A stretch of DNA of 64,000 bases, taken from positions 31,042-95,041 of the forward strand of contig NMRB01002562.1 in assembly GCA_002633025.1 (NCBI GenBank). Reading direction: 5' to 3'. Under the pieces are notes generated by a model, which saw only the letters and a program-made list of their open reading frames with translations, was not told where the DNA came from and made no database searches. A program made the position numbers and the translations under genes. Source of the DNA: Notospermus geniculatus (lineage: Eukaryota; Nemertea; Pilidiophora; Heteronemertea; Lineidae). This document shows, one piece after another, positions 1-12,021 of this stretch (the stretch's first letter is position 1; the number at the start of each line of letters is the position of its first letter).

Positions 1-963
1 GCAACTAAACTTGACAATATATTAATTAAACTTGCCCCTCTGTGCTTGATTGTCACTGAGGAGACCTTGTGAGAAGCAAGGTATAGCCACGGACTTGGGC
101 CCGAGGATTCATCAGCCTGTAGAAGAGTCCAACGATCAGACACGTCCTCGAAGGAAGGAGGTACCCGTCCCAACAAGTTCGTCGATGTGAAGTTTGGAGA
201 TGGTGCCGCGGGTTTGCCGTCGTCCTCGTTGGAGCTTCTCGTAGTGATCGGCGGTTTCCTCGAGAGTTTACAGTCCTCTATTCAACTGCCCACGTCTATG
301 GTAAGATTCGCTCGTAATAGATTATTCGCCAAAACAGGGTTACTGTTTGAGTCCTCACTGCTGTACCGCTGCGAGAGGTCGGCAAAATCACCTTACAGCC
401 AAATCGGGCAAAACAGTGTACCGCAGAAGGAAACCGGAGTACCAGAGAAAACCTGTGCTGCGAAAGATTGTGACGTAATTAAAAGCTGCGTGTTTGTGGC
501 ATCGCCCTGTCGTGATGAAAAGTTCAGCTGGCTCCTCAGCAAGTCATCTTTGATTCGCCGAATCACCTTCTCACGTACTGCATTTAGTCGCTTTTATCCT
601 GGAAGCAGATTCGTGCCAAACTGTCAGTTGATGAGCTTCTGAAGATACAACTCTGGTCAAAACGTGAACCTCTTGACTCGAACCCTAATTGCGGTGTCAC
701 GAGCCCTTTTATACTGGTGTAGCTAAGGTTAAATGCCATGACTCAGGTGCGTGACGTTCTTAAGACCAAACTCCCAAAGAGATTCCTATCACCGATGAAA
801 GAGTAAGGCTTCTGGCTACTTGAGCGAGCAGTCATCAAACTTTTATGGTGCTTCTCCACAACGTGGGAGTTTTCTCGCTGAAGTTGGTTCGCGAGAATGG
901 CCGACTGAGCCATAGAAAACCAGTGGTTGTGTCACTGATCTCAGCATACGACGTAGGAAATCA
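1..963. other. Unassigned DNA, no supported gene
   Basis: A plus-strand open stretch runs 187-642 (151 codons), but it begins at GTG and resembles no family I know. Two short open frames upstream (from base 1, and about 46-190) could be the tail of a retroelement polyprotein cut by the window edge. Nothing diagnostic such as a protease, reverse transcriptase or integrase motif is visible. Confidence 0.3.
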
Positions 964-1558
964 AAAATCGTGAATTGCCAAATGAGAGCCAACCCACGCC
1001 AGAAAACTCGCACGTAGAGCGGCCATGATATTGATGTACAGGTACATGACTGTGCATAGACGTGTATGGTGTGAAACCCAGTGTTCGCACCTGTCCGGTT
1101 AGGCCAACGGCTACGCTTATCTATAAATTGTTCAGGTTTGGTTAGGCAATAGAAAATCGTAACCTAAATGGAGTCCTCGTTCGATCCGTGCGATTACGAA
1201 AACGCTGTAATGAATTAAAAGATGGACGGACGGACTGACGCGTGACGCCACTGAATAGTTATTTGACTAGCTCTGCTGACCTTTGGTCAGCTGAGCTAAA
1301 AATCGTGAATTGCCAAATGAGACCCAACCCACGCCAGAAGACACTCTCACGTGGAGCGGCCATGATATTGATGTACAGGTACACGACTGTGCATAGACGT
1401 GTATGGTGTGACACCCAGTGTTCGCACCCGTCCGGTTAGGCCAACGGCTACGCTTATCTATAAATTGTTCAGGTTTGGTTAGGCAATAGAAAATCGTAAC
1501 CTAAATGGAGTCCTCGTTCGATCCGTGCGATTACGAAAACGCTGTAATGAATTAAAAG
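964..1558 (+). repeat. Tandem duplication, ~258-bp unit, two copies
   Basis: A unit at about 964-1221 recurs in the same orientation at about 1299-1558, offset 335-337 bp, with only a few substitutions and small indels. Both copies run from aatcgtgaattgccaaatga to gctgtaatgaattaaaag. About 77 bp of unrelated DNA separates them. No terminal inverted repeats are visible, so this is a local duplication or two insertions of the same unclassified repeat. Confidence 0.85.
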
Positions 1559-1952
1559 TAACACCATGAGTTAAACCATATGCAATATACGGGGAAAAAA
1601 TGGTGCATACATGTACGTATGCCGTACTCGTCTAACCTGGGCCAATACGTGTCTGCAGATTAACCAAGACGAATAAAGTGTCTGTAGATTACACGTCGAT
1701 ACAAATTAATGAAACTTCTTCATCCGTGATCGTTTAGTTTGAGGGAGGATTTCGCTTGTCAGCTGAACAAACAAGAATTCGTTGTTAATCGTGGAATGAT
1801 ATGCCGCGCTGACGGTAAAAAGATCAGCCTTGTCGTCAGTGTTTCGAACTCTACAAACACTGCCTTGACATCAATTACAGTAAACACTCTTTTAAGCGGG
1901 GCCTCACAAGATTGCTGTGGGCTCCAATTTCAAAGATAGACCTTACCAATTT
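1559..1952. other. Unassigned DNA
   Basis: No repeat, open frame or RNA gene that I can support in this stretch. Confidence 0.4.
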
Positions 1953-2175
1953 GGTTGTCGGCGTAGTGGAAACAGCCGTCCTGCCATCAGTGAGATCACG
2001 GGTTCGACCTTGGTCGAGCAATACTTTATATGTAGTAGCCTATAGAATGCTACCCTCCTCGACATCGTAATTTTTCACTGGGGCCTCCGGTTTTCTCCCA
2101 CATTACGTAGATACTGCCAAGTATTATTCTTGATGAGTTGTTCCTGCCCCGAGTGGGCGCGTACAATCATGAGAT
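1953..2175 (+). mobile_element. tRNA-derived SINE-like element
   Basis: A polymerase III A-box-like segment (gcgtagtggaaacag, about 1970) is followed by a B-box-like segment (gggttcgacctt, about 2000). Downstream is a tail with ctcctcgacatcgtaa and a ctccggttttctcccac-like stretch. The same head-plus-tail arrangement occurs at 47830-48015, so this is a dispersed family. The element is diverged. The 3' end is approximate and no clear target-site duplication was seen. Confidence 0.55.
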
Positions 2176-2761
2176 GATATTTCTTTTCTAACTAGCCAAA
2201 GTCATTCCTGACAAACATAGCCGATTTTTAAAAAATACCAGAGCATGTAACAAAATAATAGAAAAAGATGAAAGAAATTTCGTTTTTGCCTTTGTAACAT
2301 TCCACGTAGACACCTGTCATGTTCCTATCACTCATCGTGGAGCTTTTTTTAGAAATACCTGAAATATACAAACTAATTGTCTTTCTGAAACCAGGAGTTG
2401 AAAAAATAAAACATCTCTTTGTTCTCACTGATTTGAAAGATACAAGCCTCATCAGCATGTTTTACATTTTGTAAATCCTTTTTCTCTGTCGCCTGATCTC
2501 TCTCAGACTCGTCAAGTAAAAGGCTAAAGCCCCTCTGTATTGAATTTTACGATATTTTCAAAGTGTTTAAGAGAATACAGGGAGAGGTCTCATATCCCTC
2601 TTGAAGTCCCAAAATACTTGCCTGATACGTACTTCAAAGAATCAAGACCTAGTTTTCAGCACACGTTGAAAAAAACTGCAGGCAGAGATCTAGGGCCGTA
2701 TACAAAAAGGGTGATCATCGCGCGAGTAAGGGTTAGACGCGTGTAACTTCACTAAATGCAC
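2176..2761. other. Unassigned DNA
   Basis: Mostly AT-rich. Only short open frames are present. A partial MITE-like segment starting agggccgtatacaaaaagg at about 2691 resembles the terminus of the element just downstream. Confidence 0.4.
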
Positions 2762-2897
2762 AGGGCCATATTCATAAAGGGTGTTTAAAACTTAGACGCG
2801 TGTACCTTCACTAAAGTGCACACACTTCCGCCATGCATTTGACGAAGTTACTAGTACACGCGTCTAAGTCTTAAACACCCTTTATGAATATGGCCCC
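2762..2897. mobile_element. MITE / foldback element
   Basis: Long imperfect terminal inverted repeats: the left arm starts agggccatattcataaaggg and continues through cttagacgcgtgtac. The right arm is its reverse complement, ending ccctttatgaatatggcccc. The termini match the ggsccatattcataaa-type ends of elements at 21399, 22140, 28637, 29395 and 33674, so it belongs to a superfamily of non-autonomous elements sharing ends but not cores. Confidence 0.8.
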
Positions 2898-5481
2898 TAA
2901 TGTATTCAGATAGAGCATTGTACATTTTACACTATACTAACGTCGGCGAACATCAGCACTTTCTGAATTGAATACGGCGTGGTTTTAATGATCAGAATCT
3001 TTGGTCCATCGCTCGGGAGCAAAGAAAGACTAACTAAGTAACAACAATGTATTCCATTATCTGTTCCACCGGAAGTTCATTTCCTGTGTGGGGATAGTAG
3101 ACCTGGTTACCAATAAGATCATTGCTTTTCAATCCTTTTCACCTCTCGTATTCCACCGCGGATGAGTCTGGACTGGTCGATGGAGCCACAGACCCCTACA
3201 TTTTGTAGCTCACGACCTTGGGAAGGTAAAAATAAACAAAATATGTTACATATTGACCTTCAAAAGGTATCTGAAACTATGTACACGCTTTTGTAATATA
3301 GAAAGTGCCATTGTTACATAAAAAGTACTCTTGTTGGTATTTGAATGTTTACTGGGCTCGATCATAGCATTTGGCTTAGGAAAAGGAAATATGTCATAAA
3401 ATGCCACGAGGCAGATATTCTTTTCTGATTGTATTGTATTTTTTCTTAATATATTTTGTTTACTTTCTGATGCATAAAACGTTTGTTGGGTTTAAATTGC
3501 AGGTAGTTAATAATTAATGAGTAACTAACTATACTTGTTTAATTGGAAAACGTTTTCCGAAATATCAGAGATGGAAGGATTTCGATCATACCAATATTTG
3601 CTGATCAGTTGTGATATTTATGTTAGATATAAAGGTATACATTCTTAACTTTCATGTTCGTCGATTCGCTTTCCAATGTAGCATTTGAAGTCCAACAGTA
3701 TGCGTTAGGTTTTGTATCTCGCGACGGCCCACGTAACCTTTAACCTTTAGGCAACGTCGTATATGCATTCTCGATAAGACTGTTCAAATCTATCTTTTTG
3801 AATGATCTAAGTTATTAAAGAATGAGTTGAAGCATGTTACCTTACCTGATGAAGGGTTAGTCACGCTATAACAGCTCGTTGAACTTCTCAGGTGATGAAG
3901 GTATGGCGGCCATTTTTGTTTCGACATAGTACCAGTCCAGCCTCGCTGTTACCACTGGCCATATATAGGTTGGACAGGAGACCAGTCTTAACAAGGTGGG
4001 GATGGTGAAAGAGTCACTTAATGCATATTGTTAGGCTTTAAAGAGGCTATTTCGCCATGAGAACTGAAATTTAAAACGTCCCTCTAAAAACCTGGATGTT
4101 GTATAAAGATGTAACACTTTTGATCAAAGAGAGTGTTTGATAAACAACATCCCATTAATTATGACCTGTTTACTTTCCTTTATACATGTATATACAACCA
4201 TAAATATATCATATCCCACTTTTAAGTAAAAAAAGTAAAAAACTGTTTATGTGTTTTGAAACTCCTGCAACCCATTAATAAAAAGTGTTTACATCCTCAT
4301 TGGACTTGGAGTTCTTAAAACGAGACAGCGTCTCTGATTATCTACATAATCATTGATCGATGATCATCATTCATCTCGGAGTAAAGTTATCGGAGATGAT
4401 ATCATCAGATCATCCGTGGTCAGATTAATTTTCCGTGGATCATGATCATTAACGGTGTTAATTACCTAAGACACGTCACTGAGAGTGTTTATAACATTAA
4501 TTAGGTGTAATATACGAGGTATTGGAGACTGTCATTATCCTTTGATACATGTAACGTGATAGTCAAACACACTCTCCGATAAGGGAGACATCTTCATCTT
4601 AAACCCTTCTTCTACCGAGTGCCCTTTTGTCGAATTGAGGTGAAAAAGCCTGAAAACCATTTCAAGCCCGTCACATGGGTATTCATTGGAAAACTTTGAG
4701 TGAGCACTTTCAAGTCCTATGTTACAGGGTTCCTGTAAGATTTTATGGTTTGGCGGGTCTAAAATGAAATCCCCACTGGAGTGAAATTGTTCGTGCATTC
4801 AGCAAATTTTACGGCGTCATCCTGTTCGTCATATCCGAAGTGGGTCAAGCAGAATAGGGAGCCTAGCTACGATAGAGGGCAGCACACCGAAACCAGGTCC
4901 TATACAATGGATACCTTTTGTGTGGGAAATTGATCAGGACCGGGATGTCGGTTTCATTTCAATAGTTTTAACCACTAGTGACACCTATTGAGGAAGGCGG
5001 TTAAGATCCCCATTCGAACTCGGTATCACCTGGTGTCAGCTTCTTCTCAAGTGCACTTGTTGGTCTCTTGTAATAGCGATAGCTCCTAGCGTCTTCAATG
5101 ACTTTTGGAGTTTATTACCTCCAGTTGAAAACAGCCTTGATCAAATCACAATCGACAGACTCGAACCTCATCTCAGCACGTAGCCTCGCTCAAGCAATTA
5201 GCATTCTTCTGAAGCTTATATCCATTAGCTCTGTGCGAGAATAGATTTTATAATCAGCAGGTGAATTTGGTGAGGAGGCGAGAAAACTGCCCCAAGGTCC
5301 GCCAGGACACTTTTCATCTTTTGTCACCATCGGCCATTTCTGCAGCAGATCCACAACCGACCGGAAAATTAATGGTTGAAAATACGAAGGCTTTGCCTTG
5401 AACCAAAGTTAAGAGATCATTGATTTCCCCAGGCGGTTTATTCTTTAAAACGCAAGTCCTGTCATCTCTAAAACACATTAA

Positions 5482-6078
5482 CTAGTGGCCTTTCATTAAC
5501 AGATGACACGACAGCTCCGGCAAATGGCTTTGCCTACCAAGGGGATGTTCTTTATGAGGTGGTATCATTCTGAAAGCACGACGAGTCTTGCCATTGGCTT
5601 TGATCTCCCAAAACCCCTGAGGCTTTTCGTGACCCTCAGAAACCTTCAACCTTCGGTTCAATCGGAAATGCCTGTCAACGTTAGATGAATATAAACGACG
5701 ATGAATTTCCGGACTTGTAGTTGGTCTGAAAAGAGTCGGTGAATTTTGACCAATCATGTGGCGAGTGACCTTTTTCTCCGAAGAAAACATGGCTGCCCCC
5801 AATCTGCTTGTCCGTTTGCAGGCTTGGGGCAATTTCGATTGGCCTCGACCCCATAATTTTTCAATCTTTTGTTGCAACCGAGGAACAGTCGGGGTAGGCC
5901 TACTCCATGCCACGTTTTGAGGTTTTCCAAAGAAAGGTCTCGTCGAAGAGTTCTCTGATTGCGAACGCCTGGCCGATGTATTACACTGTGATAATGTCAG
6001 TATCAAAGAATAAGCAGTGTCTCTTCGTGACCTATCAAAAAACCTGTTGCACAGTAAAAAGCCTCCTGATTGGAACAC
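5482..6078 (-). CDS. Unidentified open reading frame (198 codons), doubtful
   Basis: This is the longest stop-free run in the window. It begins at GTG, and the first internal ATG is near codon 97, so as a gene it would need upstream exons. The product is basic, with many Arg/Lys/Ser/His residues and no signal peptide, membrane segment or recognisable domain. In 64 kb with roughly 5% stop frequency per codon, a run of this length is expected about once in two windows by chance. I do not recognise it and would not call it a gene without transcript support. Confidence 0.15.
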   Translation of the reverse strand: MFQSGGFLLCNRFFDRSRRDTAYSLILTLSQCNTSARRSQSENSSTRPFFGKPQNVAWSRPTPTVPRLQQKIEKLWGRGQSKLPQACKRTSRLGAAMFSSEKKVTRHMIGQNSPTLFRPTTSPEIHRRLYSSNVDRHFRLNRRLKVSEGHEKPQGFWEIKANGKTRRAFRMIPPHKEHPLGRQSHLPELSCHLLMKGH

Positions 6079-6476
6079 TTGTCCATGTTACTTTGTAACA
6101 AATGCAATGATTGGTGCTAAAGCCAATGATCTCGGAAAAGTCCAAGTTGCGGCTACTACGAAATGGCACAACCAACAAAAAATGGCGACCCAGAAGTCGA
6201 GGAAATTGGAGGGTACCTCGGGTGAGAACATGGATATCCCACAGGATTAGGGTTCTCACGACTTACACTTGTTGCTATCGCAGCCAATCAGTGAACAACT
6301 ACCTCGGGCCTCTCAATCGTCCCATTATCATGTACCCCCATAAGTCATTGTTAAATTGACCCCACGTGTCGGTATAGACTCTCTCTATAACCGTGTTACA
6401 TGACTAGATTATTGCATTAGCGTCGTGTTCCGAGGTAATTACAAGTTGTAATTAAGATTTACGGGATATCTGGCTA

Positions 6477-6524
6477 TAAGTCACGTGTCAACTTGTCAGA
6501 TAAGTCACGTGACAACTCGCCTTA
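6477..6524 (+). repeat. 24-bp direct repeat carrying CACGTG E-boxes
   Basis: Two adjacent 24-bp units both start ataagtcacgtg, placing TCACGTGT at about 6481 and GTCACGTGAC at 6504. The second matches the palindromic E-box bound by USF/TFE-type bHLH-zip proteins. Regulatory function is inference only. Confidence 0.5.
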
Positions 6525-7708
6525 GAGAGATGCAGTTTTAGAGCAACGGTGTATTTTGTTATTTTCTAAGAAGCGGATGGAACAAAATGTACCGAAAAGC
6601 TTTAAAGTATTAGATTTCAGATGAAGTCACCCCGTGGCCCAGTGTGGCACTTTGTAAACCGACTCATCAGGCATGCCGTCATGTTGCATTATACTTACGC
6701 TAACCAGAGTCAAAACGTGCCTTCCTTCAGCCACCGTTTTTGTGCCTTATTTATTGTATCTTGCTAGCGAGATAGAAAGTTTGACGTGAAAATGAATGGT
6801 CCTACCATTAGCGCGACGTGAAAAAATTCTTGACAAGACAACTCGATAGCGTTACTGCTTGGTAGGGGTAATGTTTCATTTTACATGCACGGCTACAAGA
6901 AGTGTGATTAGAGGCATTGAGTCTGGAGCGAGCGAGAACTCCCTGAAGTCTCCTTGGGAGACTAAAATACCGTGAGAAAAAATCCCAAACAACTTCGGAA
7001 CTAACGAAACAGAGCGCTGCCATCAGCAGTCCTATTCATCATCGTCAGGTAAGGGAAGCCGTGAAGGTGAATGTTTTGTGTTACAAGGCGCATTGTTGAA
7101 AATATCGCATATTTGGCTTCGGAATCGATTGCAGTTTCACCTCGCATTTGCAACACAGCCTGTACATTGTAGTACGTGTTTTGCCTGTAAGTTTAGTATG
7201 ACATGGACCGATGCCGTAAAGTATTCCATCTGCCAGCAAACAATGTAAGAATCTTCTCGGTTGTTGCGAAATGTGATGTTATTTTCCTGTTAATGTTGAA
7301 CTGACTCCTCGCTCACCCTCAGTGTTGGAACCGGAAATACTTGTAACCTGTGGGTGACAGGTTCGACCGCTCAGGCCAGGATTACCGACATAACTGTCAA
7401 CACAAGTATTCTGCATTTTTTTTATCATTCATAATTAGTCCATCCCTTCATATTGCAGAGGAAGTTGAATGACGTTGCTTCCTGCATTTTCATTAAATTA
7501 CTTCAAAGCAGGATATTACTTTGATATGTTTCTAATACCACCCGATGTTTCTCATCCCGTGATGAAAACTGCATTTTTTTAATGATTATTTGTGGTCACT
7601 GATGTTTGTTTCAGAGTCAGAGTCGGAGAACGGCGTGATTTTGATATCAGACTGTGGGAACTAACGTCCAGTTTATACACAACATCAGAGTCAAAGGCGC
7701 CTCACAAT

Positions 7709-7830
7709 GGGTCATATGAATAATGACTAGCAAATGCTTTTACTTCAGATTTGTAGAGCATTGCCTAGTGCATTTGTATTGCAAAATTAATTCAAGTAAA
7801 AGCATTTGCTCATCTTTATTCATATGACCC
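7709..7830. mobile_element. MITE with ~40-bp inverted ends
   Basis: The left end gggtcatatgaataatgac plus agcaaatgcttttact is matched in inverted orientation by the right end, agtaaaagcatttgctc and ttattcatatgaccc. The arms are long relative to the 122-bp element, so RNA or single-stranded DNA would fold into a hairpin. A related element with the same atgcttttact core lies at 51239-51329. Confidence 0.8.
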
Positions 7831-7941
7831 TCCCAGGGTTTTCAGAAACCTTTCGGGAGGTCGGAGGTCAACAGGGAGCGCATTCAGCACACTTGATAGT
7901 TTCCGACAAGTTCAGAGTGCTAAGTAGCGACCGGTGTAACG

Positions 7942-8470
7942 TTTTTGAATGTTCCCCATCTGTTATGTTCCCATACTGTTGTCTGACCGAATAGGCTGTG
8001 ACTTGACAAAAGGTGACCACAGAGAAACGTGTCGACCTGCCTGCCAGCGTTTCCAAAACAATACGGGAAACACCGACATACGGAAACACAAACAAATATT
8101 ACACTTGCCCAAAAATCGTACCTGCGGCCTCTTGGTCATGAATCTGACACTCTNTTGGTCACAGATATTGTCAAAGATGGCTTGTATAGGATTCTGATAT
8201 GGCTTGCTTTCTACCACCGTGCTAAAAAGCCAAGCGGGCACAGTGCCATTGGCACTATTTTTGAATGTTCCCCATCTGTTATGTTCCCCTACTGTTGTCT
8301 GACCGAATAGGCTGTGACTTGACAAAAGGTGACACACAGAGAAACGTGTCGACCTGCCTGCCAGCGTTTCCAAAACAATACGGGAAACACCGACATACGG
8401 AAACACAAACAAATATTACACTTGCCCAAAAATCGTACCTGCGGCCTCTTGGTCATGAATCTGACACTCT
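7942..8470 (+). repeat. Near-identical 212-bp direct repeat with N at the edge
   Basis: 7942-8153 and 8258-8470 are almost identical (differences include a two-base change at ggtgacCAcagag versus ggtgacACacagag). The single N at 8154 sits exactly at the end of the first copy. The spacer is 104 bp. No inverted termini or coding frame explain it. The N suggests an assembly join or an unresolved allelic duplication. Confidence 0.85.
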
Positions 8471-10229
8471 CACAACTGCGCCACCGTGCACCCTCCCCCT
8501 CCCCCCGCGCTACCCCCTCCTATAAGCCGCGGTATCGGTTAATCAACTAACATAACAACGCCTAATACGGACGTTAATGACAAAATCGGGCGAATTCATT
8601 GACTTTTTACATAGTTAGTTGCGATACACTGTCAAAATATTTGTAAAGCACTTTGGAATATTGGGACTCCTAAATGTTGTGTTTCTAATTTACCACCACA
8701 AACAAAACCCATCTGTTCCGAGAGTTCTACAGTGTGTCACAGAAAAAAGAAAAAAATAATACACATGATTGTGTCATTTCTTTCTGAGACACGCTGTATA
8801 TCAGCTTCTCCTGTTGGTGATGGTCGGCATTGCTGTCCACACAGCAGGCTGTTGATATCTTCGAATTGAAGTCCTGACAATGACGCTTTTGATAATGTTG
8901 GGGGAGCTAGATTCCAACGGCAATGCCGAGGTCTCGGTGACCTTACAACTGCGATTTTGGTGTAATATTCTAAATTTTGTGCAGTTAGTGCAGTATCCCT
9001 TTTAAGAATCGGCAAAAAAATCCACCAGATAAAATTATTCAGTGAGCAAATATTAATTGAAAATAAGAAATGTAAGTCTAATCAAAACTGTAAGCACGGT
9101 AGGATGCGGCAGCCTGCCACTATCTCGCAATTATTTCCCGCTGTCCCACCGGCATTGATCATTCTACCCTTCTTTTTCCAAAGACAGGCAGGTCTTCCAT
9201 CATTATCTCTGGCTTGATTGCAGGCAGAATCCTATCCTGTCTTCATTATCACTTGGCCACGTCACATTGTATGAAACCGACTCGTTCATCAAGTGACTGG
9301 TTCTTTCCCCTGATTGGTCGGATGGCCCGCAGTCCTCGGGAAGCGTCGACTCGTCCAGGCAACAGGCCATTGTCAACATGTAAATTAGCCTATCGCGTCT
9401 TCCCTTCAATTTGAGATCGATCGCGGAGAATGTCTAGACGGTTTAATAGCTTAAAATGTTAGAACAATTTGTTTTTGTCACACTAATCCGATGCCAGACG
9501 CCCTGAGCTGTAATATGATTGGTTGTTGATTGGATACCCGGATGAATGATGGGGATTTCATTGGCTATCGCAAAGAGGAACGTTGAGGAAAATAGAATAC
9601 AACTTTGGAATCGAGAACGTAATGAGAAAACACGCGCTGTACATCAGAAAAGTTGTCTCCCGTAAAACTGTTCGTGAGAGGCTTAGCCCTGTCCCCTGAG
9701 GCCTTCTAATCAACCATCTCAAGTAGCCAAGACGCTAGGATTTAGCATCAAGGATGGGTTTACGGTCTTGAAACTGTCTGAAGAGATTTAGCGGAACTTT
9801 TATGGTGTGTGTCGAGTAGCTGAGATTACATGTCACTTATCAGCTCTTGTCCACGCTTACTAAAGCTTCCATTCTCGGCCAAGGTCCAGAGATCTTGGTG
9901 AAGGCGATGGCTAGAATCAATCACGGCTTTCTCTGACGTGCGTTACAAATCTAATGTAACAAGGCCGCTGATTGGCTACTCCGTTATGCCTGACGGAGAT
10001 CATCCAATTGCTGGCGGGGCGCCGAACGTGGCCTGACCAGATTTCAAAATAATGTCACATCTGTTTGCTTCAAAAAACAATCTTGTCAGCTGAATAAAGA
10101 CGTGTAACAAAAGCATATGTTCGAAGTCTCAGAATTGCGTATTCGACGTGTGCCTTGCCCGTACTGTAACGTCACGGCTTCAACGGCCATTTTTGATAGC
10201 ATGCGGAGCAAATCTGACAAAAGTGTTGA
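8471..10229. other. Unassigned DNA with a C-rich tract
   Basis: About 8488-8520 is a C-rich strand-asymmetric tract (ccctccccctccccccgcg type). The rest has only short open frames. CCAAT-like motifs occur at about 9971 and 10003, leading into the promoter-like block at 10229. Confidence 0.4.
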
Positions 10230-10312
10230 TTGGCTATCCCTTGTGACGTCACGGTGACAGCCCGTTTGATTTCCTGGGCGTCGCAGGTTGTCTGATCCCA
10301 TGACTATAAAAA
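10229..10312 (+). promoter_or_regulatory. Candidate TATA/CRE/CCAAT promoter
   Basis: An inverted CCAAT box (gattggct, ~10229), a full CRE (tgacgtca, ~10241) and a TATA box (actataaaaa, ~10301) occur in that order. This gives conventional spacing for RNA polymerase II initiation near 10332. A short ATG frame with an acceptable context (gatgaaATGGCC, ~10471) lies downstream but runs only 16 codons, so any gene would need splicing. The motif order is seen directly. Promoter activity is inferred. Confidence 0.4.
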
Positions 10313-10841
10313 CGGTGGATGCGATTTTGTTCAAAGGAGTATACCTTGGCTGGATAGGCCTAGATTGTTGCATCCAGGATAGTGTGGACGTCACTATCTT
10401 GGAATCATTCGCCTTTACTTGAGATACAAATCACTTTAGATGGGACGTAAATCTCCGGCAGGACGATGAAATGGCCGCTTCGAGTGAGACACCTTGCGAA
10501 CTTACTGTAATAGGGTGCTAACACGGCAAAAATGGGCAATAAAACTTAGAAATACCTTTGTAATTCGTGTTCACAGACTGTTAGTCTGCTTAAACACCCA
10601 ATGAACCCTGATTTAAAAGACAGTTCAGACGAGTTATTGCAATCACTAGTTACTTTGTAAACAACTTCTAATTACATGATGTACGTATCAATTTCCTGAG
10701 ATTTTTTTTCTTAGTTAGGCTACGACCGCTCTGGACTGAATAAGACGTTGATGATTTAACCGTCTGGGTCAAGACTGCGATAAACAGTCAAGAATGAACG
10801 GTTCCTGAAGGAAACGACAATCTAAATCTATCTTCTAACAC
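10313..10841. other. Unassigned DNA downstream of promoter-like block
   Basis: No exon with convincing splice signals and no repeat that I can support. Confidence 0.35.
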
Positions 10842-10930
10842 TGGCGATTGATGCCTTATGCGAGGGTTCGAATCTGTTAGGAAGCAATGCCTTTCACCTT
10901 AGAAACCAGTATTCTATTTCATATTATCTT
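10842..10930 (+). mobile_element. Partial tRNA-derived SINE (3' half)
   Basis: It matches the element at 11020-11158 from tggcgattgatgccttatgc through the B box (gggttcgaatctg) to the tattctatttcatattatc tail. It lacks the A-box head. It is a truncated copy lying about 100 bp upstream of the fuller copy, in the same orientation. Confidence 0.65.
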
Positions 10931-11019
10931 CTAACATAAAGTATCATTATCTAGCTCAGGGGTACTATTGGACGCCTCGTTTAAACCTGGGCCATTGAAC
11001 CATCTTTTTTGAAGATGGG

Positions 11020-11158
11020 GATTTGGCCTAGTGGTTTAAGGCGTGCTGCCCTTTAGTGCTGGCGATTGATGCCTTATGCGAGGGTCCGTGGGTTCGATTC
11101 TGGTAGGAAGCAATGTCTTCCACCTTAGAAACTCGATTTCTATTTCATATTATCTAGC
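11020..11158 (+). mobile_element. tRNA(Ser/Leu)-like SINE
   Basis: A box tggcctagtggtttaaggcg at ~11024 and B box gggttcgattc at ~11090 match polymerase III internal promoter consensus. The long spacer between them resembles a class II tRNA with an extended variable arm (Ser or Leu). A non-tRNA body and a tttctatttcatattatc tail follow. The acceptor stem does not close cleanly, so this is a SINE rather than a working tRNA gene. Confidence 0.7.
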
Positions 11159-11783
11159 TCAGGCCTATACTTTGGCATATATTGACCGTGACATCGATTG
11201 AAATTTCATTTCAGAAAAGTCATTACCCTCAAAACCGTTCCTTCAGTTTTTGCCCGTTGGATTGCAATAAGATACCGCAGTAAATTAAAAAATATGAAAT
11301 AGAAATCTGCAGTAAATTAAAAGGCACCTGTTTTCGTCACAGTCGAACTCATCTGCTAATGAACTGGCTTATATCATTCGACAGAATGTTATGGATTGAC
11401 AAGCAGAAAATGCCATACCTCGGTAGAAATGACGAACAAAAAAACACCCCTCGTGGGTGTGGACGCTGTCAGGCCTAATTACACGGTTATTAAGCATCTT
11501 AATTAAATTTTCATCGCAATCTTGGCGGATTATTTCAGCTATTAACTGATTATAAATCATCCCTATACCAGAGTATTCGCCTCACTGGAACTTGTTGTAT
11601 TGTGCACGGTTGTCGGATATTTTCTAATTTCGGACTAGAAATTCAAATATGCCGAATCATCCAGCAATTTTTTCGTAGTGCACGGTCGGTCATGATTAAA
11701 AGTTTCAAAACAGGTTCACAGGTTCAAGTTGTGACGTAGTGTCTGTCATTAATGTTGAGTCATCGTCTGACACAGTACACGTA
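11159..11783. other. Unassigned DNA
   Basis: Contains a short inverted match (atatgaaatagaaatctg, ~11290) to the tail of the preceding SINE. Otherwise nothing supported. Confidence 0.4.
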
Positions 11784-12021
11784 CAGTTGTGATCGAAAGT
11801 TAGTGAACCTCACCACGAAATGTTCACAATTCATGCGGTGTTCAAACTGTTATACGTCATTTCATTTTGTGGAGAGAGAGTATGCAAGCAGCCATTGTAG
11901 AGTACATGTATGATAACATCATGATATATACATGTAGATGTTTTATTTCACGGCTTTACAATAAATAACAACGTTTAAAACACAGCATGTGTTGGGGTTC
12001 ACTAACTTTCGAGCACAACTG
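11784..12021. mobile_element. Tc1/mariner-type MITE with TA target sites
   Basis: Terminal inverted repeats of about 26 bp begin CAGTTGTGATCGAAAGTTAG on the left. The right end reads the same on the other strand with one change (GTGCTC for GTGATC). TA dinucleotides flank both ends (11782-11783, 12022-12023), as expected for Tc1/mariner insertion. CAGTTGTG-type ends are typical of Tc1-like elements. There is no transposase frame inside 238 bp, so it is non-autonomous. Confidence 0.85.

Larger units (their letters stand above)
2898..7708. other. Unassigned DNA, largely repeat-free
   Basis: No recognised gene. About 3200-4500 is AT-rich with many short TGATCAT/ATGATCA palindromes around 4340-4450. 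The stretch contains the window's longest open frame (5482-6078, listed separately) and a pair of E-box direct repeats at 6477-6524. Confidence 0.4.

Noticed and set aside
1-190. C-terminal end of a BEL/Pao or Gypsy polyprotein at the window edge
   Set aside because: Only short open frames; no diagnostic motif or long terminal repeat visible.
4340-4450. An inverted-repeat element made of gatcat words
   Set aside because: Matches are short and scattered; no consistent ends or target duplication.
11020-11110. A functional tRNA(Ser) gene
   Set aside because: A and B boxes are good but the acceptor stem does not close and a SINE body and tail follow.
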